64,000 nt of DNA from assembly GCA_020631735.1 (NCBI GenBank), contig CM036179.1, forward strand, positions 19,645,063 to 19,709,062. The letters are read 5' to 3'. Under the pieces are notes generated by a model. That model was not told where the DNA came from. It did no database searches and was given only the letters and a program-made list of their open reading frames with translations. The position numbers and the translations under genes were made by a program. Position 1 is the stretch's first letter. Every line of letters starts with the position of its first letter. Shown here piece after piece: positions 36,938-48,345 of the stretch. The stretch comes from Saccharum officinarum. Taxonomy: Eukaryota; Streptophyta; Magnoliopsida; Poales; Poaceae.

Positions 36938-38886
36938 TGAAAGGTCTTGATGGCTAGAGTAAGGGTGAATAGCCTAATAAAATTTTCTACAAAATATACT
37001 AGACAAGTTGATTAGTAACAACAATTAACGAGATGTAAGTTTTACCTAGCCTAAGGGGTGTTGCAAGCCACCTATCCAATTAACAAATCTAGTTTGACTC
37101 ACACAACAGCACAAGTCAAACCGCGAGAACAACTACCAACTACAACACACTAGAAAACTAAACAAAGCTAAGAGCTACACAAGCTACTACCAAGAGAAAC
37201 AATTAAGTACTTGAATTATAATGCAAGATAGAGATAGAATAGATTTCACCGAGAGGTGATGAATTGAGCCAACCAAAGTGAATACCAAGATAGCCAATGA
37301 AGTGACCAATCACCGGGATGAAATCCAATTGATCAAACACAATTGAGACACAAGATTTATCCCGAGGTTCACGTGCTTGCCGGCACGCTAGTCCTCGTTG
37401 TGTCCCCCTACACCACGTGGTTCGGTGGCTAATTGGTATCACACACCGAGCCTCTCAAAGGCGTGACAAGAACCTACCAAATGGTTAGGAGTTGCAATGA
37501 CACGAGCAATCCACTAGAGTTAGAATTCGGCACTCCGCCGAGGAACCACAAGAACCCCTCACAGGACAATCACCGGAGCCGGCCACGAACAATCACCAAC
37601 ACGTGCCGGACCTCCACTGCTGCTCCAAGCCATCTAGGTGGCGGCAACCACCAAGAGTAACAGGAAATCCCACAACAAAACAATCCCCCAAGTGCCTCTA
37701 AATGCAAAGTAATGATCAATGCACTTGAATCACTCAATCTCACTCAAGAATCGTAATCGAATGCAAAGAGATGAGTGAGGATAGGGGTGACGGCGTTGGC
37801 TCAGCTCAAGATGCTCATAAGAATGTCAAAGTGCCAAGAGAGGTACCCTAGAGCCGGCCAACACATATATAGAGAGATATCCCTTCGAATAGAGCCGTTG
37901 GGCTGAAGTCAGGGTCAACAGACGCGCGTTGTCACGTCCGACGCACAGGATTGTGTCACGTGTCCTGCTTCTTCGAACTTCCAACGGTCAGCTCGCGTGC
38001 AATAGACGCATCCGACGCCTCTCTAGCCTCCGCATCCGACGTCCAACAGACGCAGTTTAGAGAGCTCCAGAAACAGGCAATCGACCAACATACGCGTCCA
38101 TCAAGTGGGCATCAGACGCCGCTTCGCGTCTGTCGTCGCCGGGGCTTGCAACGCTGCTGACGCCACTCACAACAAATGCTGATGTCACGCGTCTGACATT
38201 CCACCGTCAGCGCGTTTGATGCACGGCCGCCAATGCTCCGCAAGCTAGAGTTAGGCGTCAGACGCCAGGCCAGCGTCCGACGCTGCTGAACGCCGCGTCT
38301 GATGCGTGCTTTTCAGTATGAAACACTTTTGCGACTTCGCTACTTCTTCCCACTTCGAGTGTAAAGGAAAATAGTCATTTCATTTCCTCGAAAACGCCTG
38401 AATCCTGCCAACCTCAAACCCCTCTCTACCGCTCAAACTCCACCGCCTTCACAAATTTGCTAACACCACCAAGTGTACATCACCATGTGCATGTGTGTTA
38501 GTATTTTCACAATCATTTTTCAAGGTGTTACGTTAGCTCTCTACTAGATCCTAATGCATATGCTCAAGATGATGACCTAGTAGCACTTAAGTGATCAATA
38601 GCTCCGAAAATTCTCCTCTTTATAGTACAGCTATCGATCCTAAGACATCCACACCCTCTATGGTGTCTTAGATGCAAAATTTAAAACCCTATTATATACC
38701 TTTGCCTTGAGCTCTATGATTTGACTTTTTACCTTCATCCAACTCCATCATGGCAAGCACTTGATCACATCACCATTGCTTGATCCTTACTTCACCATGT
38801 CGTTGCACCAACCACATCATAGCTATACACATGTCTTTGCTATGTGGTTAGTACTAGGTATTGTCACTAATTACCAACACCAAACA
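36938..38886 (-). mobile_element. Solo LTR (1.95 kb), minus strand, same family as the LTR at 61282
   Basis: On the minus strand it starts TGTTTGGTGTTGGTAATTAG and ends TCTAGCCATCAAGACCTTTCA, matching the two ends of the 5' LTR at 61282-63255. Internal blocks also match, such as the CCTCGGGATAAATCT-type and GAACCACGTGGT-type segments. No coding DNA is attached. The five bases on each side (GCTAT, TAAGA) do not form a target duplication, so the solo LTR may result from an inter-element exchange or an old insertion. It contains CpG-rich GACGC/GCGTC palindromes at 37920-38310, diverged from those of the right-hand LTR. Confidence 0.85.
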
Positions 38887-39090
38887 TAAGACTTTCAGCC
38901 ATGTACTTCCAATAAGTAATAAGCGTTCTAACAAGGTATTGCAGTGAATTATGGGTAATAGGGTCCCAGTGGCGATTAATGTTGCTAACGACACATTGGT
39001 CTGGTCTTTGCTGTAGTACTGAGTGTGAACATAAGTGTAAAACGAACATTAGTAGCATAATTGCATTAGCCATTCGATCAAGTGGGAAAA

Positions 39091-39604
39091 TGTTGGAATG
39101 TGATCGGTTCAGCCAATCCCGAACTTAATTACGAGATTAACTAAACGTTAAGTCTTTTTTGTCCACCCACTCATCATTAATATCCAACTAAATAAGAATT
39201 GCTGTGATCGACTGCAACCCTTAGAATTCTAAGGGTTTGCCCTCTGGCCCACAACACATTTATAAATAAGGGAAGGCGCCCCTGGTGTCTCCATCCCATC
39301 CATCCACGTGACTATTCATATAACCGATCAATTAGGCGCTGGAGGGTTTAGGAAGGCCGTTTACCCACGTCCATCCAGGTACTGCCGGATCTTTATCGCG
39401 TTCTTCACCAACTAGGAGCATGAAGCCCTGATCTAGTGAAGATTAAGATCTACTTCATCTACATCAACTTCATCACATCTCCAGCGATACGGATGACGTT
39501 CAAAGGCTCTGGTTAGTATCTAAGATTAGTTTCCGCATAAGAATTAGTTAGTGATCATGTTTAGGCTAAGTTAAGATCCTGTTAATCTAATTTCTAATTC
39601 AACA
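39091..39604 (+). repeat. 3' LTR of copia B
   Basis: 514 bp, TGTTGGAATG...TTCAACA, followed by the ATTAG target duplication at 39605-39609. Confidence 0.93.
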
Positions 39605-39944
39605 ATTAGTACTCTCTGGTCTAGATTATAAATCATTAAGTATATATCTAAATGCATAGCAAAATCTATATAACTAGAAAAGCCAAAACGACTTCTAATT
39701 TGAAAGCATAGTCATTCCACCGAATTTACATCATGTTTGTTTTGGCTATTGATCCTATAAGGTGGACCCGCTGAAAACAAAAATGGATTTGTCCGGTTCT
39801 TTTGGACTTGGTCCTCTATGATCACCTAAGATTCACTTCACGGGGGTAGCACCCGATGATAAAAGATACAGTTCCATATCACAAACCAAACAACATTGGC
39901 AGCTTCAGTATCACGTGCCGCAAACAAAATATGTTAAGGGATGT

Positions 39945-40070
39945 GGCCCTGTTCGCTTCTCTTATAATCCGTACTTTTTAGCTTGTTTTTTCAGTCAGAA
40001 TAGTGTTTTTTTCTCACAACAAATCAGTGAATAGTAGTTTCAGTCATGGTTTTTTAGCAAAACGAACAGA
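39945..40070. mobile_element. MITE-like element, ~125 bp
   Basis: Bounded by GGCCCTGTTCG and CGAACAG in inverted orientation. The internal sequence (TAATCCGTACTTTTTAGC, AAACACTATT-type, AACAAATCAG) resembles a second element at about 49877-50005. It interrupts a block that aligns with the upstream region of GH127 copy B. Superfamily is not assigned. Confidence 0.6.
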
Positions 40071-40078
40071 CTCGTACT

Positions 40079-40300
40079 CATAATAATACATCACCTCGTA
40101 TAGAATGGAATGGTTTTTCAAACTGGACTCCCCTTTTAACCATGACTGGTCTACAGAAGTGAGCTGCCTGCGAGAAGCTGGTCCTACTTGGAAGGCTCCT
40201 TATTAGCCAGTTTGAGCATGCAGTTTATTGATTCGGGACGCAATGGGCAATGGCACAGCGTAATGTGTGGTTTGGCAGCGGATGTATGCATTCCTAATTT
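40079..40300 (+). repeat. Diverged duplicate of the upstream flank of GH127 copy B
   Basis: TAATAATACATCACCTC and CCTTTTAACCATGAC at 40081-40150 match 51650-51712 in order and spacing. A TGCATTCCTA motif also occurs in both (about 40287 and 51832). There is no GH127 exon downstream here. The rest of 39610-41580 contains nothing I can name. Confidence 0.55.
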
Positions 40301-41589
40301 AGTACATGTATATAATCGGGCTAGCAGATGAGCGAACAGGTTGAGTGATGCTCTGAGCTTTGTTGTTTACTTGTTTCCCATTTCCCAACCGTACCCATAC
40401 TTCAGTCTTCAGGACGCTGCATTGAGGTCACAATGAAGATGAGCTCCGTAACAACAGGAATACGCAAATCGTTGATCTAGAGTAAAAATAATTAACACCT
40501 GCATTTCTTCCATTGAGATGTGATTGAATCCACTAAGAATTATCTACGTACCACTCAGTCATGGTGCATGAAATCTCCCTCTCTCCACTCAGTAGCTGCT
40601 GTTGCGTGTTAATGATCAATGAGACACGCAGCTTATATAATATTGATATTGATGCAATGAAAATATTTTGCTCAACAATTTATCCCATACAATACATACA
40701 AATATAGTAAAGCTTGAACTATGTGAATTAAGTGTAATCAGTTTTAAATTGAAGAAGAAACATGAATGTCCTCCAGACCTCTTACATAGACTTGTATGCA
40801 AACACATGAACATGATGCATGGACCTTGTGGTGTCCTCAACCGTAACTACCCAGAAATTCATTTTCAGACTTATACGACACTTAGAGACAGTGGCAGAAC
40901 CAGTGACTTTGACTAAGAGAGCCGGACAAATATGATGACACATCTAAGTGTGATCAATATATGCATAATTATATTCTCAGTAACTTTTTTTAATGTTTTT
41001 TTTACCTGTGTAGTTAGTATTCATAGTAAAACAAATCATAACATTGTGTTTAGAATCGCCACTAGCTGTTCCCTTACATGACATTACAAGCATTAGTATT
41101 TCCTTCGGCAGAGGACGTAACGCTGACCCATCGGCCGTCGTAGACAGTACGCTAACCACTTTTCCTATAAACTGATATTATGATCAATCTTTTTGCCTTT
41201 TTTCAACCGCTATATACCAGCTACTGTAGCTTTCTTCGATTGAATATTTCTCTTTGACATTTAGTACGCATATAATTCTTATGAGGCATTTGCTACTAGA
41301 TTGCACTATTGACATCACGGTCGCCTCTTCCCGATCCAAGGAAACGCATCTAATAGGCTATTGACGGTCTCTACAGCAAGAATAATCCATCAACTTTACT
41401 TACTTTTATCTTTAAAACCAAACATCAAGATAGGTTTAGAGGTTTTAAACTGACGAATTCCACAAGTCTTGGTGAATATTTGTATGCAGATTGATTTATA
41501 TAGAAAACGGACCAAAGCAGGCCAATTAGAAGCATCCAAGCATTCCTGTATACTTCATAGGATCAACGGGCCCATCGTCATACACACCA

Positions 41590-42621
41590 AGTATATAAAC
41601 TGATGTCAACAAGGGTGCGAACCTGCAAAAACCATTCAAGACGGAGTGTAGGACCCACCTACCAGAGGGGGTGGCTCACCTGCCATGAGAGAGGTCGGCA
41701 GACCCTATGGGTAGGTCAGCCGACCTGCCCCGTGGGCCCAAACCCTCTACCCCGCATCGTGCACATCTCTAAGATCTACACCCTTGATTCTAAGGCGGTT
41801 TAAGGTCAGTTTATCCAACGATGATCGAGGGAAGTAACACGGATCAATGACGTGGCGCTGGCTTGCTCCCTACTCCATCTCCCCCTATAAAAGGACCCCA
41901 AGACCCCCTCTAGAATATCGTAATTCAAGAGAAGACTAATCCTCTAAAGTAAGATTTATTCTTTGTACATAGAAAATAGTGAGTTACAGAGTGAGGGAAG
42001 AGTTTGGAGAAAGTACCCGGTTTGTCGGTGCTATCTCTATGGCTTTTACCGTGACGGAATCAGGATCTATTCGAGCCTGCATTCGAGACAACTCTGGTAA
42101 TTGATTTCTAATTTTTAAAGTAGTTTTGTGCTTTGGTGTTCATTAAGATCACAACTCGTTTGAGTGTTTTTATCCTAGCAAGGACTTAAAAGTAGTAATG
42201 GTTAGTGTAAGCATGGTGCTTAGACTCCTTGGTTACTTGTGGATGCTCCCTATATTCTGGAACGTGTGGTAGGCCGCGTGAGTGACAGTCACGTTAGTCG
42301 TCCTTTGGAATCCATCTCTCGTCTATAGGACTAGTAGGACCAATGTTGCGACGGAAGAAGTATATTTTGCTATACTCTTCATTAGTAATGTCCCTCGGTG
42401 AACACTAGAATACAACGCTAACTTAAGTTAAAAGTTAAAAGCCTTAGAAGTACTCTCTATACTCTTTTTTATCCTAATCTTATTGCTATCCCTGGTTAAG
42501 TTAGACTGTAGTTAAACTTACACATTTCCTTGTGGATACGATACTTGAAATACTTCGGGTGAAAAACTACTATAATATCCGTGCACTTGCGGATTTTTCT
42601 GCGTGCACCCACAAGTGTCAA
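41590..42621 (+). repeat. LTR-like fragment, unclassified
   Basis: It contains CTATAAAAGGACCCC (about 41885), a TATA region like those in long LTRs. It ends with CCTTGTGGATACGATACTT and a CACTTGCGG...CACCCACAAGTGTCAACA segment that resembles the 3' part of gypsy-type LTRs. I could not place the left boundary, and no second copy is in the window. Confidence 0.4.
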
Positions 42622-43682
42622 CATAGGCCTGCCGGGCTAGCCTCGTGCATGGCAGTTGTGAAGCTAGAGAAAATTGAAAGGGAGTGCACTTACTTTGTGG
42701 GTGCACAGACTTTTATCACGAAGTATGCATATATAGTGAAAATTTGGTCATTATAATTATTTTCTTGAAATTTTAGGGGGTGCATTGCACCCCCTAGTCA
42801 CACTATAGCTTCGCCCCAAGTGCATGGTATTTGTCATCACAACTCCTCCAAATTAGCAATAATTCCTCCATCATATCGGATAACCACACGCCGCAAACAA
42901 AATAATGTTAAGGGCTTGATTGGATCCTTGGAATTGAATTCATTCTAATAATTATAATTTAAACGTAAATTAATTAAGCTAATATAGTTATATATGGAAT
43001 ATATTTGTATATTTATTGTTAGGCATATAAGAGACATACTTATGTTGCATTTCTATTGTAGGAAAATGAGTTGAAAAGTGTGCTATAAGTTGGAGAGTAG
43101 AATTATAGCATAATCTCTACCACATATAATGCACCGATGTAAACTTCTCTAAAGTCACACAAAAAAATGTTCACCACAGTCATAATTTTTTCAAAGTGCA
43201 CCTTAAAAATATACACGCAGATCCAGCCAATCTTTTAAATGAAGGACGAGATCCATTTTAACCTCTCTTTTCTCTCACTCGCTCAAATCCAATGGACATC
43301 GACCAAACCTCGTCACTCATCCCTCGTCCCGTCCCGCCCACACCCCACGCCCGACGCGAGACTCTCCCTCTCCCCGACGCCGACTCTCCTGGCCTCTCCC
43401 CACGCTCGACTCCTCCACTCCCGCGAGGATCCCCCATCTCACGAGCCAGCTGCATCGAGCGAGGGCGTCGGGGCAAATCCAGCGGCGGCAGCTCCCGGCC
43501 GAGGTTCTAGGCGCGCGGGATCGGGCGACCGCGCCACCACCGCCGCCCGCCAGTGCGTAGGTCTTCGACGGGCCCTTCATCGGCGACGAGCACCAAACAG
43601 ATTTGCCCACCCCAAATCCCGCAAAACCCTATGCCGAGCGGGGAGAGAGAAGACGCGAGGGGAGAAAGAGGAGGCGCACGAC

Positions 43683-45055
43683 ATGGCGGGTGCGACGTCC
43701 CTAGCGGCGGCCGCGAATCTGGCGGGCAAGGGGGCGTGCGGGTCCTCGTGATAGGCGACCCCGACACCGGCAAGTCCAGCCTCATCGTTGCCCTCGCCAC
43801 CGAGCAGTTCCCCGAGAACGTGACCCGCGTCATGCCCCCCACCCGCCTACCCGCAGACTACTTCCCCAACCGCATCCCCATCACCATCCTCGACACGTCG
43901 TCCAGGTACTTCCCATCACATCTCGGATTCGTTAGAGTTGATTTTGCGCGTCCCTGTGATTGCAGCCCGGAGCAGAACCCGAAGTTGATCGCCGAGTGCC
44001 AGGCCGCCGATGCGGTCGTGCTCATCTACGCCTGTGACCGGCCCACCACGCTGGAGCGGTTGTAGTTCGTTCTGGCAGCTCCGGCGATTCCAGGTAATGC
44101 CGCGATTCTCGATAGGGCGTGGCGGGCCTGCGTGTGTAGGTCTAGATCGCTTGCGTTTGATTGTCTCTTGGGTTGCCCCATTGTGATTTGTCTTCTCTGA
44201 TTTGTGTGATGCAATTGAAGGCTCCAGTTACCGTGGTGGGGTGCAAGCTGGACCTGAGCGACGAACAGCAGGTTATGGCACCCATCATGCAATCCTTCCG
44301 CGAGATTGAGACCTGCATTGAGTGCTCCGCTCTTCGGCAGATCCAAGTTACCCCACATCTTATTATACTTGATTGGGTATTTGTACCCCAAATGTCTCAT
44401 ACTTACCTTAGTGATATCAGAACTTTTCTTGGGGGCGTTTGTCTCAGCGATGGTGTCTCGCCACCGGTGAACAATCGCAGTGTAAGGGCTAAACTTTCCT
44501 CTTAATGAAAAACGGATGCACCACCTGATCGAGAAAAAAAAATATCAGAACTTTTGTCAAACACATTAGAATAAGGCTTGTAGTGTTCCAGACATGAACA
44601 GTGTGTGTGTGCCTAATGTGTTAAAATTCTTGGCATTTGGAAGTTTTGATTAATAATCATGGATGTTGACTTGTTTGGCAGGTACCTGAGATCTTCTAGA
44701 CTTCTACTATGCCCAGAAGACAGTACTTCACCCAACTGCTCTGCTCTTTGATCAAGAGTTACAATCTCTTTAATCATATACTCTTTTGTTTCTAGTGATG
44801 CTGAGATTCTTATTCTTACTGCTTTACAGGTCCAATGAGCCTACTGAAATTTCAGGAGTCAAGAGAGTTGTTCAGGAGAAGATGCCTGAAGGCGTAAATG
44901 AAAGAGGCCTTACCTTGACTGGGTTCCTTTTTCTGCATGCCCTATTTATTGAAAAAGGTCGTTCGGAAACTACATGGACTGTTTTGAGGAAATTTGGTTA
45001 CGACAATGACATCAAGCTTAGGGATGATCTCATTGCAATGCCAATTTCCTGCTAG
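43683..45055 (+). pseudogene. MIRO: MIRO-type mitochondrial Rho GTPase, truncated pseudogene
   Basis: MIRO proteins are outer-mitochondrial-membrane GTPases with two GTPase domains and EF-hands. Here the first GTPase domain is recognisable: P-loop GDPDTGKSS, switch ATEQFPENV...PPTRLPADYFPN, DTSS, and VVGCKLDL (the N/TKxD-type box). An EF-hand-associated piece follows (EISGVKRVVQEKMPEGVNERGLTLTGFLFLHALF). Exons about 43683-43905, 43966-44093, 44215-44346, 44682-44756, 44830-45055. Lesions: a base lost in the G run at 43730-43734 shifts the frame; TAG at 44063-44065; the acceptor before exon 3 reads AA; codons are missing inside exon 3; an in-frame stop and insertion occur in exon 4; and the first EF-hand region and everything after 45055 is lost. 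An L1 tail sits in intron 3. Confidence 0.88.
44414..44555 (+). mobile_element. L1-type LINE 3' tail (5'-truncated) in the MIRO pseudogene
   Basis: A ~114-bp insert (44428-44541) ending in a poly(A) run. It is flanked by an exact 14-bp duplication ATATCAGAACTTTT at 44414-44427 and 44542-44555. The tail CTTCCTCTTAAT-type...GATCGAGAAAA resembles plant L1 3' ends. There is no coding content of note. Confidence 0.8.
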
Positions 45056-45504
45056 CAAAATAAGAGGCTTGTGCACATGCTCATAGGCAAGGACTCATTA
45101 ATCTGAATAAGAAGCTTGTGCACTTGATCTCATCCGTCCTCTTTCCATTTGAAGAAATGCCTGACCCATGCCTTTTTTTTATAAAGCTGGTCCTATAGGA
45201 TAGCAAATAAGAAGCTTGTGCACGTGCTCATAGGTATGGGCTCATTAATCTGAATGGGGCTGGATGGATGCAGGCAGTACCGATTGCACATCCGGTGTCT
45301 CAAGAAGTTCATGAAGGATTATGGTATGACCTTTTTCTTCCTGGCAAAAACATGTCAGCTTTGTTGTTTCTCTCATTTTTTATCAATTGATTTGGAAATT
45401 GTGTTGGTGATGAAGGAATTGTCTACGTTGTCGTTTGGACAGAATGGTTCTGGAACAAAATACCATTGTAGTGAAATAAGTTATTTAAACCTATTTATCC
45501 CTGG
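45056..45504 (+). other. Degenerate sequence downstream of the MIRO pseudogene
   Basis: Contains a ~54-bp imperfect direct repeat: AAGAGGCTTGTGCACATGCTCATAGG at about 45062 and AAGAAGCTTGTGCACGTGCTCATAGG at about 45208, both running to CATTAATCTGAAT. No convincing exon. Confidence 0.5.
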
Positions 45505-48345
45505 TAGATGGGGTTCTTTACACTTTGGTACACGGGGACAACATCGGGTAGGAATGGTGTAGACATCTTGATCGATAGGAGCCTTAAGGATGGAGTCGTT
45601 GATGTTAGGAGGCAAGGCGACCGGATTATCTTGGTCAAGCTGGTAGTTGGAGATTCGGCTCTGAATATGATCAGTGCCTATGCCCCTCAGGTAGGTCTTA
45701 GCGAGGGCACCAAGAGGCAGTTTTGGGAAGATCTTGATAGCATGGTTAGTACCGTGCCTATCAGCGAGAAACTCTTTATAGGAGGAGACCTCAACGGCCA
45801 TGTTGGTGCGACTAATGTAGGTTTCGAGCGGGTGCACGGGGGGTTCGGGTATGGTAGTAGGAATCAAGAGGGGGAGGATGTTTTGAACTTCGCGCTGGCT
45901 TATGACTTGTTGATAGCGAACACCCTCTTTAGGAAGAGGGAATCTCATCTAGTAACCTTTCGTAGTGGACAACACTCGAGCCAGATCGACTTTATCCTTG
46001 CAAGGAGGGAGGATAGACGTGCTTGCTTTGATTGTAAGGTGTTACCTGGGGAGTGTGTTGTCCCTCAAAATAAGCTTGTGGTGGCGGACTTTCGCTTTCG
46101 GGTACGTGTCCACCGGGACAAACGGACCAAGATTGCGAGAACGAAGTGGTGGAAGCTTAGAGGGGAAGCAGCGCAAACGTTTAAGGAGAGGATGCTAGAC
46201 GAGGGGCCTTGGGTAGAAGGAGAAGATGCCGACGACATGTGGCTAAAGATGGCAACATGTGTCCGGAAGGTGGCTTCGAAAGTGTTTGGCGTGAGTAGGG
46301 GAGGCAAACGGGAAGCGAAAGACATATGGTGGTGGAATGACGAGGTGCAAAGGGCTATTAGGGAGAAGAAGGAGTGTTTCAAGCGTCTCCACCATGATAA
46401 GAGTGTAGCCAACATCGAGAGCTATAAAATAGCGAAGAGGGTTGCAAAGCGAGCTGTGAGTGTAGCAAAAGGTCAGGCATATGATGGCCTTTATCAGTGG
46501 CTAGGCACGAAGGAAGGGGAGAAGGACATTTATAGGATGGCTAGAATCCGCGAGAGGAAGACAAGGGACATCAACCAAATAAAATACATCAAGGATGAGA
46601 CAGATCGACTTCTGGTGAAGGATGAGGAGATCAAGGACAGATGGAGAGAGTATTTCGAGAAGCTGTTTAATGGGGAGAATGAGGGTCCTGCCCTTGAGTT
46701 GGATGACTCATTTGACGATACCAACAGACGCTTTGTGAGGAGAATTCAGGAGGCAGAGATCGGAGAGGCTTTGAAGAGGATGAAGGGAGGTAAAGCGATG
46801 GGCCCTGATGGTATCCCCATTGAGGTGTGGAGATACCTAGGCGCCAGAGCGATAGTATGATTAACTAAACTTTTTAACCTTATTTTTCGGTCTAACAAGA
46901 TGCCTGAAGAATTGAGAAGTATATTAGTACCTATCTTCAAGAACAAGGGAGATGTTCAAAGTTGTACTAACTACCGTGGGATTAAGTTGATGAGCCATAC
47001 GATGAAGCTCTGGGAGAGGGTTATCGAGCATCGCCTAAGGAGAGTGACACATGTGACCCAAAATCAGTTTGGGTTCATGCCTGGTAGGTCGACCATGGAG
47101 GCGATTTTCTTATTACGACAATTGATAGAGAGATATAGGGAGCAGAAGAAGGACTTGCACATGGTCTTTATTGACCTCGAGAAGGCATATGACAAAGTAC
47201 CGAGAAATGTCATGTGGTGGGTCTTGGAAAAGCACAAAGTCTCAACTAAGTACGTTACCCTCATCAAGGATATGTACAGGGATGTGGTGACGTTTGTCCG
47301 AACATGTGATGACGACACCAGTGACTTTCCAATTAAAATAGGACTGCATCAGGGGTCAGCTTTGAGCCCTTATTTATTTGCTTTGGTGATGGATGAGGTC
47401 ACAAGGGACATACAAGGTGATATCCCTTGGTGTATGCTCTTTGCTGATGGTGTGGTGCTAGTTGACGACAGTAGGGCGGGGGTTAATAGGAAGTTAGAAC
47501 TATGGAGGCACACGTTAGAGTCGAAAGGGTTCAGACTTAGTAAGACTAAGACCGAGTACATGAGGTGCGATTTCAGCGCGACTAGGCACGAGGAGGGAGA
47601 CGTTAGCCTCGATGGGCAAGTGGTGGCCAAGAAGGATACTTTTCGGTATTTAGGGTCGATGCTACAAAAGGATGGAGACGTTGATGAAGATGTTAGGCAT
47701 AGAATTTCAGCCGGCTGGCTGAAATGGTGTCAAGCTTCTGGCGTTCTCTGTGACAAAAGGGTGCCTCAGAAGCTGAAAGATAAGTTCTATAGGACGGCGA
47801 TTCGTCCGGCGATGTTATACGGTGCTGAGTGTTGACCTACAAAAAGGCAACATGTCCAGTAATTGAGTGTAGCAGAGATGCGTATGTTGCGTTGGTGTTG
47901 TGGGCACACAAGGAGGGATAGAGTCCGGAACGACGATATTCGGGATAGGTTTGGGGTGGCACCAATTGAGGAGAAATTGATTCAACATCGGTTGAGATGG
48001 TTTGGACATGTCCAACGGAGGCCTCCTGAGGCGCTGGTGCGTAGTGGAGTTCTAAAGCGGCCCGATAATGTAAAGAGCGGTAGAGGTCGACCTAAACTAA
48101 CTTGGGACGAGTCCGTTAAGAGAGATCTTAAGGAGTGGAATATCTCCAAGGATTTAGCTATGGACAGGAGCGCTTGGAGATTGGCAATCAACGGGCCTGA
48201 ACCGTGACATCTTTTTGTCTTGTGCCATTTATGTCCCTTTATGTGTCTCCCTGTTTCTCGTCCCTTTTGGGTTTCATCTCTAGCCTACCCCAACTTGCTT
48301 GGGACAAAAGGCTATGTTGTTGTTGTTGTAGATGGGGTTCTTTAC
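45505..48345 (+). mobile_element. RTE-clade LINE, 5'-truncated second copy, with 17-bp target duplications
   Basis: The body is about 45522-48328. TAGATGGGGTTCTTTAC occurs at 45505-45521 and 48329-48345. The 3' end is four TTG repeats, as in the copy at 4582-7946, and the two align closely over their shared length. It begins within the endonuclease (LWYTGTTSGRNGV), the usual outcome of incomplete target-primed reverse transcription. Confidence 0.95.
45522..48207 (+). pseudogene. RTE LINE polyprotein, truncated copy with stops and lost catalytic residues
   Basis: One frame is broken by TGA at 46858-46860, TGA at 47833-47835 and TAA at 47860-47862. Comparison with the other copy indicates TGG, TGG and CAA before mutation. 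The endonuclease reads PQNKLVV where the other copy has the catalytic His (PQHKLVV). The reverse transcriptase box reads FADG (47440-47451) instead of FADD. The first part of the endonuclease is missing. The element is inert. Where the other copy has a stop (6085-6083), this one keeps TGG. Confidence 0.92.

Larger units (their letters stand above)
24670..39604 (+). mobile_element. Copia-type LTR retrotransposon B (514-bp LTRs), old and host to nested insertions
   Basis: The LTRs are 24670-25183 and 39091-39604 (TG...CA), with the exact 5-bp target duplication ATTAG at 24665-24669 and 39605-39609. The primer site region TATCAAGAGCC follows the 5' LTR, and a short purine run GTGGGAAAA precedes the 3' LTR. 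TATAAATA is present in both LTRs (24841-24848; near 39251). The LTRs differ at many sites, roughly a tenth of positions in the part I compared by eye, so the insertion is clearly older than copia A. Nested inside are copia C (25650-32184) and a minus-strand solo LTR (36938-38886). Confidence 0.93.

Noticed and set aside
45270..45325. Short frame with QYRLHIRCLKKFM, reminiscent of the end of a GARP/MYB-like helix
   Set aside because: Too short, no flanking domain residues and no splice context. Probably coincidence or an untraceable fragment.
45508..46860. Endonuclease-like protein as a host gene ('craniofacial development protein 2-like' type annotation)
   Set aside because: That label comes from RTE LINE sequences. 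The frame is within a LINE bounded by target duplications.
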